Assembly: GCF_900637635.1 (NCBI RefSeq)
Contig: NZ_LR134383.1
Span: 1,136,501-1,200,500 of the forward strand
Reading direction: 5' to 3'
DNA: 64,000 nt
From: Legionella jordanis
GTDB lineage: Bacteria; Pseudomonadota; Gammaproteobacteria; Legionellales; Legionellaceae
In this document: positions 55,856 through 64,000 of the stretch, piece after piece
How positions within the stretch are numbered: position 1 is the first letter of the stretch
Layout of the letters: each line of letters begins with the position of its first letter
Notes under the pieces: model-generated
What the model was told of the DNA's origin: nothing
Database searches by the model: none
What the model saw: the letters and a program-made list of their open reading frames with translations, nothing else
Made by a program: the position numbers and the translations under genes

Positions 55856-55912
55856 TGTTTCGGTGAGAGGAATATCACTGGGTGCAAATAGTGGATAAAG
55901 GGAGAATGGATT

Positions 55913-56299
55913 ATGAAATTGTGGTTTGCAGGATTAAGCCTATTAATGTTGAGCAATCTGGCTTCAGCTGTCGAATATAAAATATTCTGGAATTGCCAGG
56001 ATCATCATGACGAAGCTCTTGAGCTTACTGTTAAAAACGACAAAAAAATCAATTTATTCATTAACTATCTTTCTGAAGGAAAAACAGAAATTGCTTCCTC
56101 AGCCATTGATGTAAAAAGCCTAGTCAATTTACCAGACAATTTTAATCAGGATAAGTTTGTAATCCTTGGGGATGATCAGAAATTATATCTGAATTGCATT
56201 GGGCAAGTTGTCCCTGATCCCAAATATCCACAGGGAATAATTGAGTTTAATGTGCGTACTCATGCCTATCAGTGTCCTTTTATTCCTAAGGGCTGTTGA
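55913..56299 (+). CDS. Small exported protein, unknown function
   Basis: A 128-residue protein with a typical signal peptide (MKLWFAGLSLLMLSNLASA, cleavage after ASA). The mature part of about 109 residues has four cysteines (NCQDHHD, NCIGQ, YQCPF, GC at the end), likely two disulfides in the periplasm or outside. I recognise no domain. It lies 58 nt after the SDR and 51 nt before the LplT-like gene and may be in the same transcript. Confidence 0.6.
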   Translation: MKLWFAGLSLLMLSNLASAVEYKIFWNCQDHHDEALELTVKNDKKINLFINYLSEGKTEIASSAIDVKSLVNLPDNFNQDKFVILGDDQKLYLNCIGQVVPDPKYPQGIIEFNVRTHAYQCPFIPKGC

Positions 56300-56349
56300 A
56301 GTATCTATGCTTAAAGGTAAAATGAAATCCCAGAGTGAGTGGAGTTTAA

Positions 56350-57639
56350 ATGGGATTCCCTGAAAGTTATTTATTAAGAGCCAGAAGATTTCTACCTCTT
56401 TTTTTAACGCAGTTTTTTGGTGCTTTTAATGATAATGCCTTTAAATTGGCGATGCTGACTCTAATCAGCTACCATGTCAGTAACAATCTGGAACAGTCTC
56501 AGTACTACCAAGCCATCGCCGGGGCATTATTTATTGTCCCTTTTTTCCTGTTTTCAGCTACCGCCGGGCAATTGGCTGATAAATTTGATAAAGCACGGCT
56601 GACAATCGGCATAAAAATTTTCGAGATGGGATTAATGATAGTTGGTGGTTTTGCTTTATACAATGAGAGCATTGTTTTAATGCTAATCACCCTCACAGGA
56701 ATGGGAGTTCATTCAACTTTTTTTGGACCCATCAAATATGCCATTCTACCTGATCATCTTTTGCGTGGAGAGTTACTTGGGGCCACTTCCTTAATTGAGG
56801 CTTCGACTTTTTTAGCCATTCTTCTTGGAACTACTTTGGGAACATTAAGCATTGGCAGTAGCCATCCTCATGTTGGCTACGCCGTTGCTTTAACCAATGC
56901 AATCGCAGTCTTAGGCCTGGTTTCCAGTTTGTTTATCCCCAAAGCGTTGCCTAAAAAAAGCGATTTTAAGATTGATTGGCGTTTGTGGCGGGCAACGAAC
57001 AATATGTTAAGAGGTTCTCTGCATAATTATCGTATTTTGCCAGTGATTATGACCATTTCTTGGTTTTGGCTGATAGGGGCTGTGATGCTCACCAAACTGC
57101 CTGATTATACGCATTATATTTTGATGGCTCAGGCCTCGGTTTTTGCCTTTTTTCTCGCCTTATTTTCAATTGGTATTGCCTTAGGTTCAATTGCCATCGG
57201 GCATTTATTAGCGGGTAAAATAACCTTAAGATATGTTCCTATTTGTATGTTATTTCTTTCTTTTTTTGCTTTCGATTTATATTTGGCTTCACCACAAAGC
57301 CATACGATTCAAACATTAAGCCCATTGCTGACTTTTTTATCGAACTGGAATAATGTCAGAATTACTACTGACTTTTTCTTCTTTTCTTTTAGTGCTGGTT
57401 TGTTCATCGTACCCTTATACACCTACATCCAGGTAGCCAGTCAGGAAAACATGAGAGCGCGAACAATCGCTACCAACAATATTTTTAATGCTTTATTTAT
57501 GCTTATTGGTTCTGGATTGGTTATGCTATTGCTATATTTAAATATGAGTATCCCAATGGTTTTTTTAATTCTCGCTATTCTAAATGTGTTTGTGGCACTT
57601 GGTTTATGGATGACACTGTTTAGAATGAAGGAGCTTTAG
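56350..57639 (+). CDS. LplT-like MFS lysophospholipid transporter
   Basis: A 429-residue MFS protein. ARRFLPLFLTQFFGAFNDNAFK and GQLADKFDKARL match the LplT/Aas N-terminal transporter, which flips lysophospholipids across the inner membrane for re-acylation. Twelve membrane segments. In E. coli LplT works with Aas acyltransferase. Here it is followed by a lipid kinase and a phosphoesterase instead, which fits a lipid-processing unit. The assignment is by family resemblance. Confidence 0.82.
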   Translation: MGFPESYLLRARRFLPLFLTQFFGAFNDNAFKLAMLTLISYHVSNNLEQSQYYQAIAGALFIVPFFLFSATAGQLADKFDKARLTIGIKIFEMGLMIVGGFALYNESIVLMLITLTGMGVHSTFFGPIKYAILPDHLLRGELLGATSLIEASTFLAILLGTTLGTLSIGSSHPHVGYAVALTNAIAVLGLVSSLFIPKALPKKSDFKIDWRLWRATNNMLRGSLHNYRILPVIMTISWFWLIGAVMLTKLPDYTHYILMAQASVFAFFLALFSIGIALGSIAIGHLLAGKITLRYVPICMLFLSFFAFDLYLASPQSHTIQTLSPLLTFLSNWNNVRITTDFFFFSFSAGLFIVPLYTYIQVASQENMRARTIATNNIFNALFMLIGSGLVMLLLYLNMSIPMVFLILAILNVFVALGLWMTLFRMKEL

Positions 57640-57655
57640 CTAACAAGGATAGTAA

Positions 57656-58516
57656 TTGAAAAAAATTGCTTTGGTTGTGAATAAAAAAGCGCTTAATGCC
57701 GAACAAATTGTTAATTATCTTCAAGCATTCGACGAAGAAAATATTCAGTACACTTTTTTTAAGTTAGAACCGGGTGAACTGGAAAGTAAAATCAAAGATT
57801 GCCTTCATCAATTTGAATTATTATTAGTCGGTGGTGGTGATGGAACCATTCGAACCGCTGCTCAGGTTTGTGCAAATCAATCCTTAGCATTAGGGGTCCT
57901 ACCGCTTGGAACGATGAACCATTTCGCCAAGGAAGCGGGTTTACCCCTCACCATTGGAGAGTTGATAACCGCTTTGAAAAATCCTAAATTCATAAAAATT
58001 GACTTGGCTGAAGTGAATCATTATGTATTTTTAAATAACTCTTCCATAGGCTTTTATCCAAAGCTGGCAAAACAAAGGGATCATTATGCCAAACATTATC
58101 ATAAATGGTTGAGTTACATACCAAGCATTGTCAAAACATTTTCTTATCATGAAAGTTTTCGCATTTCTGTAAGAGCTCCTGAGTTTAATATCGAGCTTTA
58201 TACGTCCTTCTTAATGCTATCCAACAACCTTTATACCTATACGTTTCCAGCAAGCGTTGCCAGAGAAAATTTTCATCACAGTACCCTGGGTATTTATTTC
58301 CTTAAACGTGGCAAAATGACTGTTGGCAAGATATTTCATCATTTATTTCGTAGAAAAAATCATTTCGAAATTATGAAATCCAAGGGTCCCGTGGAGGTAA
58401 ATATTAGAAATAGGGAGGAAATTCATGTTTCGCTGGATGGGGATACTCTAATGATGCATACGCCTCTGGTTTATCGCAGTTTACCTAACTCTTTAACGCT
58501 CCTGACTTCATCATGA
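57656..58516 (+). CDS. Diacylglycerol/lipid kinase family protein
   Basis: A 286-residue soluble lipid kinase of the DAGK catalytic family (YegS, DgkB relatives). LLVGGGDGTIRTAAQ is the nucleotide-binding GGDGT, and GVLPLGTMNHFAKEAG is the LGTxNxFA motif. Substrate could be diacylglycerol or another lipid alcohol. TTG 57656 is the start, with AAGGAT 6 nt upstream. It overlaps the next gene by 4 nt. Confidence 0.88.
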   Translation: MKKIALVVNKKALNAEQIVNYLQAFDEENIQYTFFKLEPGELESKIKDCLHQFELLLVGGGDGTIRTAAQVCANQSLALGVLPLGTMNHFAKEAGLPLTIGELITALKNPKFIKIDLAEVNHYVFLNNSSIGFYPKLAKQRDHYAKHYHKWLSYIPSIVKTFSYHESFRISVRAPEFNIELYTSFLMLSNNLYTYTFPASVARENFHHSTLGIYFLKRGKMTVGKIFHHLFRRKNHFEIMKSKGPVEVNIRNREEIHVSLDGDTLMMHTPLVYRSLPNSLTLLTSS

Positions 58517-59310
58517 AAATAATGCATATTTCTGATCTTCATTTTGGCATGCATTTACCGCTTGTCATGGAGGCATTTCAAAAAGAATTGGAATTACTGA
58601 GCCCTGATGTTGTGATCATATCAGGGGATTTGACTCAGCGGGCTAAAGTTCAGCAGTTCATCGCGTTACAACAGTTCCTGTTAAGTGTTTCAACCCCTAT
58701 TCTGGTTGTGCCAGGCAATCATGATGTCCCTCTCTATAATATTTTCAATAGATTGTTTAAACCCTTTAAAGGGTATTCACATTTTGTGGGAAAACATTTT
58801 CCTTCTGAATTTATTAATGATGAACTAGCCATTTTAGGGGTAAACTCTGTTAATCCATTGAGGGTTAAGGAGGGTAAACTCACGAGTGGAACGCTTCAAA
58901 AAATTGATGATTTTTTTGCAACGCAAAATAAAGCAATCAATATTCTTTTCTTTCATCATAATTTTGATCAAATTGAAGATTTGCACAAACCTTTGGAGAA
59001 TGAAGAACAATTTGTGAGTTTTCTTGCAGGCAGCAAGATAGATATCGTTTGTACAGGGCACCTCCACTATGCAAATGTAGGATTAATACGTAAAAAAAAT
59101 GACCGAATTTGCCTTGTGCTGCACGCCGGAACCTTGTCTTGCAGTCGGAAAAAAGACGATTGGAACAGTTATTTCTTTTTAGAGAAGAAAGGCTCTTCCT
59201 GCTGTGAAGTGGATTGGCGGGTATTCAAAGAAAATAGTTTTGAATCCCAAAAGAAATACGCAATAAATCTCAAAGATCACGACTTAACCTTAAAGGCCAT
59301 CCACTCATAG
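58513..59310 (+). CDS. Calcineurin-like metallophosphoesterase
   Basis: A 265-residue phosphoesterase with all signature blocks: ISDLHFG, ISGDLTQRA, VPGNHDVP, FFHHNF and CTGHLHY, which bind two metals. The substrate is unknown; in this operon, after an LplT-like transporter and a DAG-kinase-like protein, a lipid phosphate is plausible. ATGA overlap with the preceding gene shows coupling. Confidence 0.9.
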   Translation: MKIMHISDLHFGMHLPLVMEAFQKELELLSPDVVIISGDLTQRAKVQQFIALQQFLLSVSTPILVVPGNHDVPLYNIFNRLFKPFKGYSHFVGKHFPSEFINDELAILGVNSVNPLRVKEGKLTSGTLQKIDDFFATQNKAINILFFHHNFDQIEDLHKPLENEEQFVSFLAGSKIDIVCTGHLHYANVGLIRKKNDRICLVLHAGTLSCSRKKDDWNSYFFLEKKGSSCCEVDWRVFKENSFESQKKYAINLKDHDLTLKAIHS

Positions 59311-59326
59311 AAGCAGCTGGCCTTTA
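59291..59326. terminator. Inverted repeat between convergent genes
   Basis: TAAAGGCCA (59291-59299) and TGGCCTTTA (59318-59326) pair over 9 bp with an 18-nt loop across the phosphoesterase stop, just before the end of hemF. A weak termination signal. Confidence 0.35.
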
Positions 59327-59338
59327 GAGGCAAAAATT

Positions 59339-60298
<960 letters not shown>

Positions 60299-60360
60299 TT
60301 AATTTTACTGCCAGTTCTTTCGGAAGACAACTTAGGAACTATTAAATCTTAATGGCATTT

Positions 60361-60376
60361 TGGCATGAGATTTGCT
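60361..60376 (+). promoter_or_regulatory. Sigma-54 promoter of the flgB operon
   Basis: TGGCATG-AGAT-TTGCT, with GG and GC 10 nt apart, is a near-consensus RpoN site. The predicted start (~60387) is about 23 nt before the flgB ATG. In L. pneumophila flagellar class II genes are driven by RpoN and FleQ. Confidence 0.75.
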
Positions 60377-60409
60377 TCTTTCGTTCTGACCATAAAACGG
60401 AGTTTATAG

Positions 60410-60805
60410 ATGGCCCTGGATTTAGATAATTACCTCGGAATACACGCAAAAGCCTTGGTACTACGTGAGCAACGAGCTTCACAATTGGCAATGAATATGG
60501 CCAATGTCAACACCCCCAATTATAAGGCAAAAGATATCGATTTTAAGCAAACGCTCGCCCAGGAAATGTCAGGAAATTCCTCTCAAACCATGATAGCCAG
60601 CGATCCCAATCACATCACGACCGCAAATTCTTTTCAAAGCAAATTACAGTACCGTAACCCAAGCCATATGACACTGGATGGAAATACGGTGGATAAAAAC
60701 CTTGAGGCAACCGAGTTTGCCCGTAATGCGGTGAGTTACCAAGCCAGCCTAACTTTCCTGGATGGCAAAATCAAATCCATGCTTACAGCCTTGAAAGGGG
60801 AATAA
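60410..60805 (+). CDS. flgB: Flagellar basal-body rod protein FlgB
   Basis: A 131-residue proximal rod protein. The N-terminal RASQLAMNMANVNTPNYKAKD is the flagellar rod motif (ANVNTPxYKA). Begins the flg operon, downstream of the sigma-54 promoter. flgC starts 3 nt later. Confidence 0.95.
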   Translation: MALDLDNYLGIHAKALVLREQRASQLAMNMANVNTPNYKAKDIDFKQTLAQEMSGNSSQTMIASDPNHITTANSFQSKLQYRNPSHMTLDGNTVDKNLEATEFARNAVSYQASLTFLDGKIKSMLTALKGE

Positions 60806-60808
60806 TCT

Positions 60809-61231
60809 ATGTCTTTGAATCATGTGTTTGATATTGCAGGTTCGGCTCTTGTAGCAGAAACCACAAGGTTAACTGCTAGTGCCAGCAACATGAGTAATGC
60901 TAATGTCGTAACCAGCAAGCCAGAGGACAGCTACAAAGCACAATATCCCGTGTTTAAAACCATTCAGGAAGAAGCCCAACAGTGGATGGATAATGATGTC
61001 AAGGCGGGTGTGGCCGTAACTGATATTTATGAAAGCCAGGCAGAAGCCATCAAACAATATGAGCCTAATAATCCTTTGGCAGATGCGGATGGTTTTGTTT
61101 ATGCCCCCGATATCAATTACGTTGCTGAAGTGGCCAACATCATCTCAGCTTCGAAAGCTTATCAAATGAATCTCGAGGTGCTTAATACTTCAAAGCATTT
61201 GATTGAACGAACATTACAATTAGGGGAGTGA
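60809..61231 (+). CDS. flgC: Flagellar basal-body rod protein FlgC
   Basis: A 140-residue proximal rod protein. The N-terminal FDIAGSALVAETTRLTASAS with ASNMSNANV and the C-terminal VNYVAEVANIISASKAYQMN, LEVLNTSK closing segment mark FlgC. The stop is followed by flgD after a few bases. Confidence 0.95.
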   Translation: MSLNHVFDIAGSALVAETTRLTASASNMSNANVVTSKPEDSYKAQYPVFKTIQEEAQQWMDNDVKAGVAVTDIYESQAEAIKQYEPNNPLADADGFVYAPDINYVAEVANIISASKAYQMNLEVLNTSKHLIERTLQLGE

Positions 61232-61235
61232 GGTG

Positions 61236-61904
61236 ATGGTAATGAATTCGGTGAATGGAGCAACGAATCCTTTAGTGGGACAACCCGTTACTGGACCTAA
61301 TAAAAATTTAGGACAAAGTGATTTTTTGAGGCTCATGGTGGCTCAAGTTCAACACCAGGATCCCTTAAGTCCTCAGACAAATGGTGATTTTCTCTCCCAA
61401 TTGGCGCAATTCAGTACAAATGATGGGATTACTAAAATGCAAGAATCAATTCAACAACTGGCTTCTTCTCTGCAGTCCAATCAGGCATTACAAGCCTCGG
61501 CTTTAGTTGGGCGTAAGGTTCTGGTTAACAGTAATGCGTTCCATCTAAACAAAGAGGAAGATGCCAAAATTGCTGTGGAATTACCAGAAGGTGTCGAAAA
61601 TTTAAATGCCTTTATTTATTCTGAATCCGGTGAACTAATTCGAAAAATCCCTTTAGGTCAGCATGGAGCCGGGCAATTCCAATTCAGTTGGGACGGCTTT
61701 AATGACAAAGGTGAGCGTATGCAGGCAGCAAAATACACCGTTAAGGTAAATGGGGTATACTCAGGAAAAGAAGTCGCATTAAAAACGATGACGGCTGCTA
61801 ATGTCGATAGTGTGAGTTTAGGCCAAAATGGGGAAGGCGTTAAATTAAATGTCGCAGGAATTGGCTCTGTTTCTTTAAGTGATGTCAAAGAAATAACTGG
61901 TTAA
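61236..61904 (+). CDS. flgD: Flagellar hook capping protein FlgD
   Basis: A 222-residue hook scaffold protein that caps the growing hook. GQSDFLRLMVAQVQHQDPLS and NGDFLSQLAQFSTNDGI are the conserved N-terminal signature; the C-terminal half has the FlgD Ig-like/tudor-like region (FSWDGFNDKGERMQAAKYTV). ATG 61236 has GGGGAG 7 nt upstream; GTG 61233 and ATG 61242 are alternatives. Confidence 0.93.
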   Translation: MVMNSVNGATNPLVGQPVTGPNKNLGQSDFLRLMVAQVQHQDPLSPQTNGDFLSQLAQFSTNDGITKMQESIQQLASSLQSNQALQASALVGRKVLVNSNAFHLNKEEDAKIAVELPEGVENLNAFIYSESGELIRKIPLGQHGAGQFQFSWDGFNDKGERMQAAKYTVKVNGVYSGKEVALKTMTAANVDSVSLGQNGEGVKLNVAGIGSVSLSDVKEITG

Positions 61905-61958
61905 ATATTACTCACAAAGAGTTATGCAAGGCATTAAAAAAATTTTGCAGGAGGCAAC

Positions 61959-63272
61959 ATGGTATTTGGAACAGCTCTCAGTGGAATACAGGCCGCATCT
62001 AAAAATTTAGATGTAATTGGAAATAATATAGCTAATTCTCCAACCATTGGTTTTAAAAGTTCAAGGGCTGAATTTGCAGACGTCTATGCCACGGGTTCTT
62101 ATGGAAGTGGCGGTAATGCCACGGGCAGTGGTGTTAGATTAGCTCAGGTTCAACAAAACTTTGGTCAGGGAAATTTTACCTTCACAAATAATAGCCTAGA
62201 TTTGGCAGTAAGCGGATCAGGCTTTTTTATCCTGGATGACCAAGGTTCAAATGTGTACACCAGGGCGGGAGCATTTGGACTCGATAATCAAGGCTTTATT
62301 GTTAACAGTTCAAATCAAAAATTACAGGGTCTTCTTGCTGATAACAATGGTAACATCAGTAGTATCCCTGGTGACTTGCAAATCAATACATCTAATATAA
62401 ACCCTCAAGCCACGAATTTAGTGACCAGTGGATTGAATTTATACTCAAACAGCACACCTACTGCAGTAGATTGGACCGGCGGTGCCACGCCTGCAACAGA
62501 TACCTACAACAATGTGACTTCGACAACGATTTATGACAGTCTTGGAAATTCACATGTCCTTTCCATGTATTTCATCCGAGCCGATGCCTCAGCTGCGCTT
62601 GGTGCACCGAATGCGTCTTCACCGCCTGGAACACAAAATCAATGGTATGTTGCATTTCAGCTAGATAATCAAAACTTACCAGCGAATGTAGGCACACATA
62701 ATACTGATAACCTTTTTCGCGTAAATTTTAATAGTGATGGCTCTTTCAGCACGGCGCTGGATACTACGAATACCCCTTTGGCAAACAACCAAATTCCATT
62801 GACTTTAGCATTGAATAACGGAGCTGATCCCTTGGCTTTTAATGTGGATTTATCCAATAGCACCCAATTTGGCAGCCCTTTCGCAGTGCAGTCAAATTTG
62901 CAAAATGGTTTTACCACAGGCCGGTTGGCGAACCTTGATATTGACGAGCAAGGAAAATTGTATGGTCGCTACAGTAATGGGCAGTCGAGGTTAATGGGAC
63001 AAGTTCAACTTGCCAATTTTACAAACACCAACGGCTTGCAAAATTTAGGCACCACATGTTGGGGAGAAACTTCAGCATCTGGGCAAGCCATCATAAGTAA
63101 TCCAGGAACCGCAAGCCTGGGTTTAATTCAATCGGGGGCACTTGAGGAATCCAATGTTGATCTCACTGGCGAACTGGTAAACCTCATCGGCGCACAACGG
63201 GACTTCCAGGCTAATGCACAAACCATCCGAACAGCGGATGCTGTGACGCAAACCATCATAAATATTCGATGA
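61959..63272 (+). CDS. flgE: Flagellar hook protein FlgE
   Basis: A 437-residue hook subunit. The N-terminal FGTALSGIQAASKNLDVIGN and NIANSPTIGFKSSRAEF form the D0 coiled-coil with the flagellin-family motif. The C-terminal ESNVDLTGELVNLIGAQRDF matches the closing D0 of the family. It lies 54 nt after flgD with GCAGGAGG before the ATG. Confidence 0.94.
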   Translation: MVFGTALSGIQAASKNLDVIGNNIANSPTIGFKSSRAEFADVYATGSYGSGGNATGSGVRLAQVQQNFGQGNFTFTNNSLDLAVSGSGFFILDDQGSNVYTRAGAFGLDNQGFIVNSSNQKLQGLLADNNGNISSIPGDLQINTSNINPQATNLVTSGLNLYSNSTPTAVDWTGGATPATDTYNNVTSTTIYDSLGNSHVLSMYFIRADASAALGAPNASSPPGTQNQWYVAFQLDNQNLPANVGTHNTDNLFRVNFNSDGSFSTALDTTNTPLANNQIPLTLALNNGADPLAFNVDLSNSTQFGSPFAVQSNLQNGFTTGRLANLDIDEQGKLYGRYSNGQSRLMGQVQLANFTNTNGLQNLGTTCWGETSASGQAIISNPGTASLGLIQSGALEESNVDLTGELVNLIGAQRDFQANAQTIRTADAVTQTIINIR

Positions 63273-63285
63273 TAATGTAAATAGA

Positions 63286-63302
63286 TGGGGCGATGAGCCC
63301 CA
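63286..63302 (+). other. Intercistronic hairpin between flgE and flgF
   Basis: TGGGGC-GATGA-GCCCCA, a 6-bp GC-rich stem 13 nt after the flgE stop and 17 nt before flgF. Not followed by T's. It may stabilise the flgE part of the mRNA so that more hook protein is made. Confidence 0.5.
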
Positions 63303-63319
63303 GCATTTGAGGGAAAGTT

Positions 63320-64000
63320 ATGGAACCAGTGCTCTATAATGCAATGCATGGCTCAAAAACCGATTTTCACAAACAAACCATCAACACCAATAACTTGGCT
63401 AACGCAAACACACCAGGATTTAAAGCAGATATTTTTCAAGCCCAATCCATGTATGTAAATGGCTCAGTAAAAACAAAAGAAGCCTATGTTTCTCAACAGG
63501 AAAATTCTACGGATTTTACCGATGGAGAATTGATTACCACAGGGCGTGATCTTGATGTGGCTGTACAAGGCGATGGATGGTTTGCCGTGCAAGATTCAAA
63601 AGGTAAGGAGGTCTACACCAGGGCAGGGGATTTCCAATTAACCGAGAACGGCATGCTTGTGACAGCGGGAAAAAAACCTGTATTAGGTGACGGCGGTCCA
63701 ATCTCGATACCACCTGCAAAGCGAATTGAAATAGGGAGTGATGGTACGATTTCTATTGTTCCTATGGAAGGAGACTCCAACAGCTTGGCAGTGATCGATC
63801 GACTTAAACTTGTAAAAATAAATCCCAGAGATCTAACCAAAAATGAAGAAGGGCTAATGACTTTAAAGCAAGGTGCCACTGCCCAAACGGACGCTTCAAT
63901 TACCGTTGTTAAAGGTGCGTTGGAGGGCAGTAATGTCAACGCAGTTCATCAAATGGTAAACTTAATTGCAACGGGGCGTGAATTTGATGCGCAAATGAAA
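63320..64000 (+). CDS. flgF: Flagellar basal-body rod protein FlgF (runs off window)
   Basis: 227 codons visible, open at the window edge. MEPVLYNAMHGSKTDFHKQT and NTNNLANANTPGFKADIFQA are the proximal rod motif, followed by GRDLDVAVQGDGWFAVQD and VYTRAGDFQLTENGML, typical of FlgF/FlgG; order after flgE identifies FlgF. The C-terminal SNVNAVHQMVNLIATGREFD is nearly complete, so only a short piece is missing. AGGGAAAG precedes the ATG. Confidence 0.93.
   Translation, partial: MEPVLYNAMHGSKTDFHKQTINTNNLANANTPGFKADIFQAQSMYVNGSVKTKEAYVSQQENSTDFTDGELITTGRDLDVAVQGDGWFAVQDSKGKEVYTRAGDFQLTENGMLVTAGKKPVLGDGGPISIPPAKRIEIGSDGTISIVPMEGDSNSLAVIDRLKLVKINPRDLTKNEEGLMTLKQGATAQTDASITVVKGALEGSNVNAVHQMVNLIATGREFDAQMK

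Overview
The window is a low-GC gammaproteobacterial chromosome segment that looks like a Legionella or close relative. Supporting this are a subclass B3 metallo-beta-lactamase closely resembling my recollection of FEZ-1 of Legionella gormanii, an orphan type II secretion lspC gene, several long effector-like proteins (one kinase-like, one ankyrin plus double HEPN-like, one with helical repeats), a sigma-54-driven flagellar operon, and many lone conserved genes. I see no insertion sequence, prophage, CRISPR array or rRNA.

Layout. 1-3035: end of the mla lipid-transport operon, then ibaG, murA and a Nif3-like gene, packed with overlaps. 3121-10882: an effector-like membrane protein, a UbiA-family prenyltransferase, a WbpM-type nucleotide-sugar dehydratase, a CsaA-like protein and a large kinase-like protein. 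11045-18225: small-metabolite enzymes, a permease, acetyltransferases, a helical-repeat protein and tRNA-Ser(GGA). 18429-24518: a secreted protein, the metallo-beta-lactamase, NagZ, a poly-cysteine leader ORF in front of a DAACS symporter, and dapDE. 24655-30266: sugar epimerase, acyltransferase, metB, and a PAS/GGDEF/EAL protein. 30603-35320: kynurenine monooxygenase, a heme-oxygenase-like diiron protein, an FAD oxidase and an O-methyltransferase, possibly a small-molecule pathway. 35442-40851: lspC, a Sel1 protein, a MarR regulator opposite a YbdK ligase, and the ankyrin/HEPN protein. 40962-44726: an FNR regulator opposite cydP-cydA-cydB-cydX, with a perfect FNR box between them. 45071-59310: antiporter, MFS transporter, mutY, AsmA, HtrA protease, pyrE, cold-shock protein, a cysteine-rich microprotein, and an operon for phospholipid handling. 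59339-64000: hemF, then flgB-C-D-E-F running off the edge.

The most unusual element is at 21016-21213. A promoter-like sequence is followed by a 28-codon ORF that ends in seven consecutive Cys codons and stop. An 11-nt stretch inside this ORF is exactly complementary to the Shine-Dalgarno region of the symporter that follows. This looks like a cysteine-sensing translational attenuator controlling a probable cysteine or related amino-acid importer, which would make sense in a bacterium of a group known for cysteine dependence. Other observations worth attention are the double HEPN-like effector candidate, the degenerate kinase, the sigma-54-controlled oxidase pair, and four genes of 30-60 codons that are easily missed (cydP, cydX, the Cys-rich microprotein at 54758 and a small protein at 44751).
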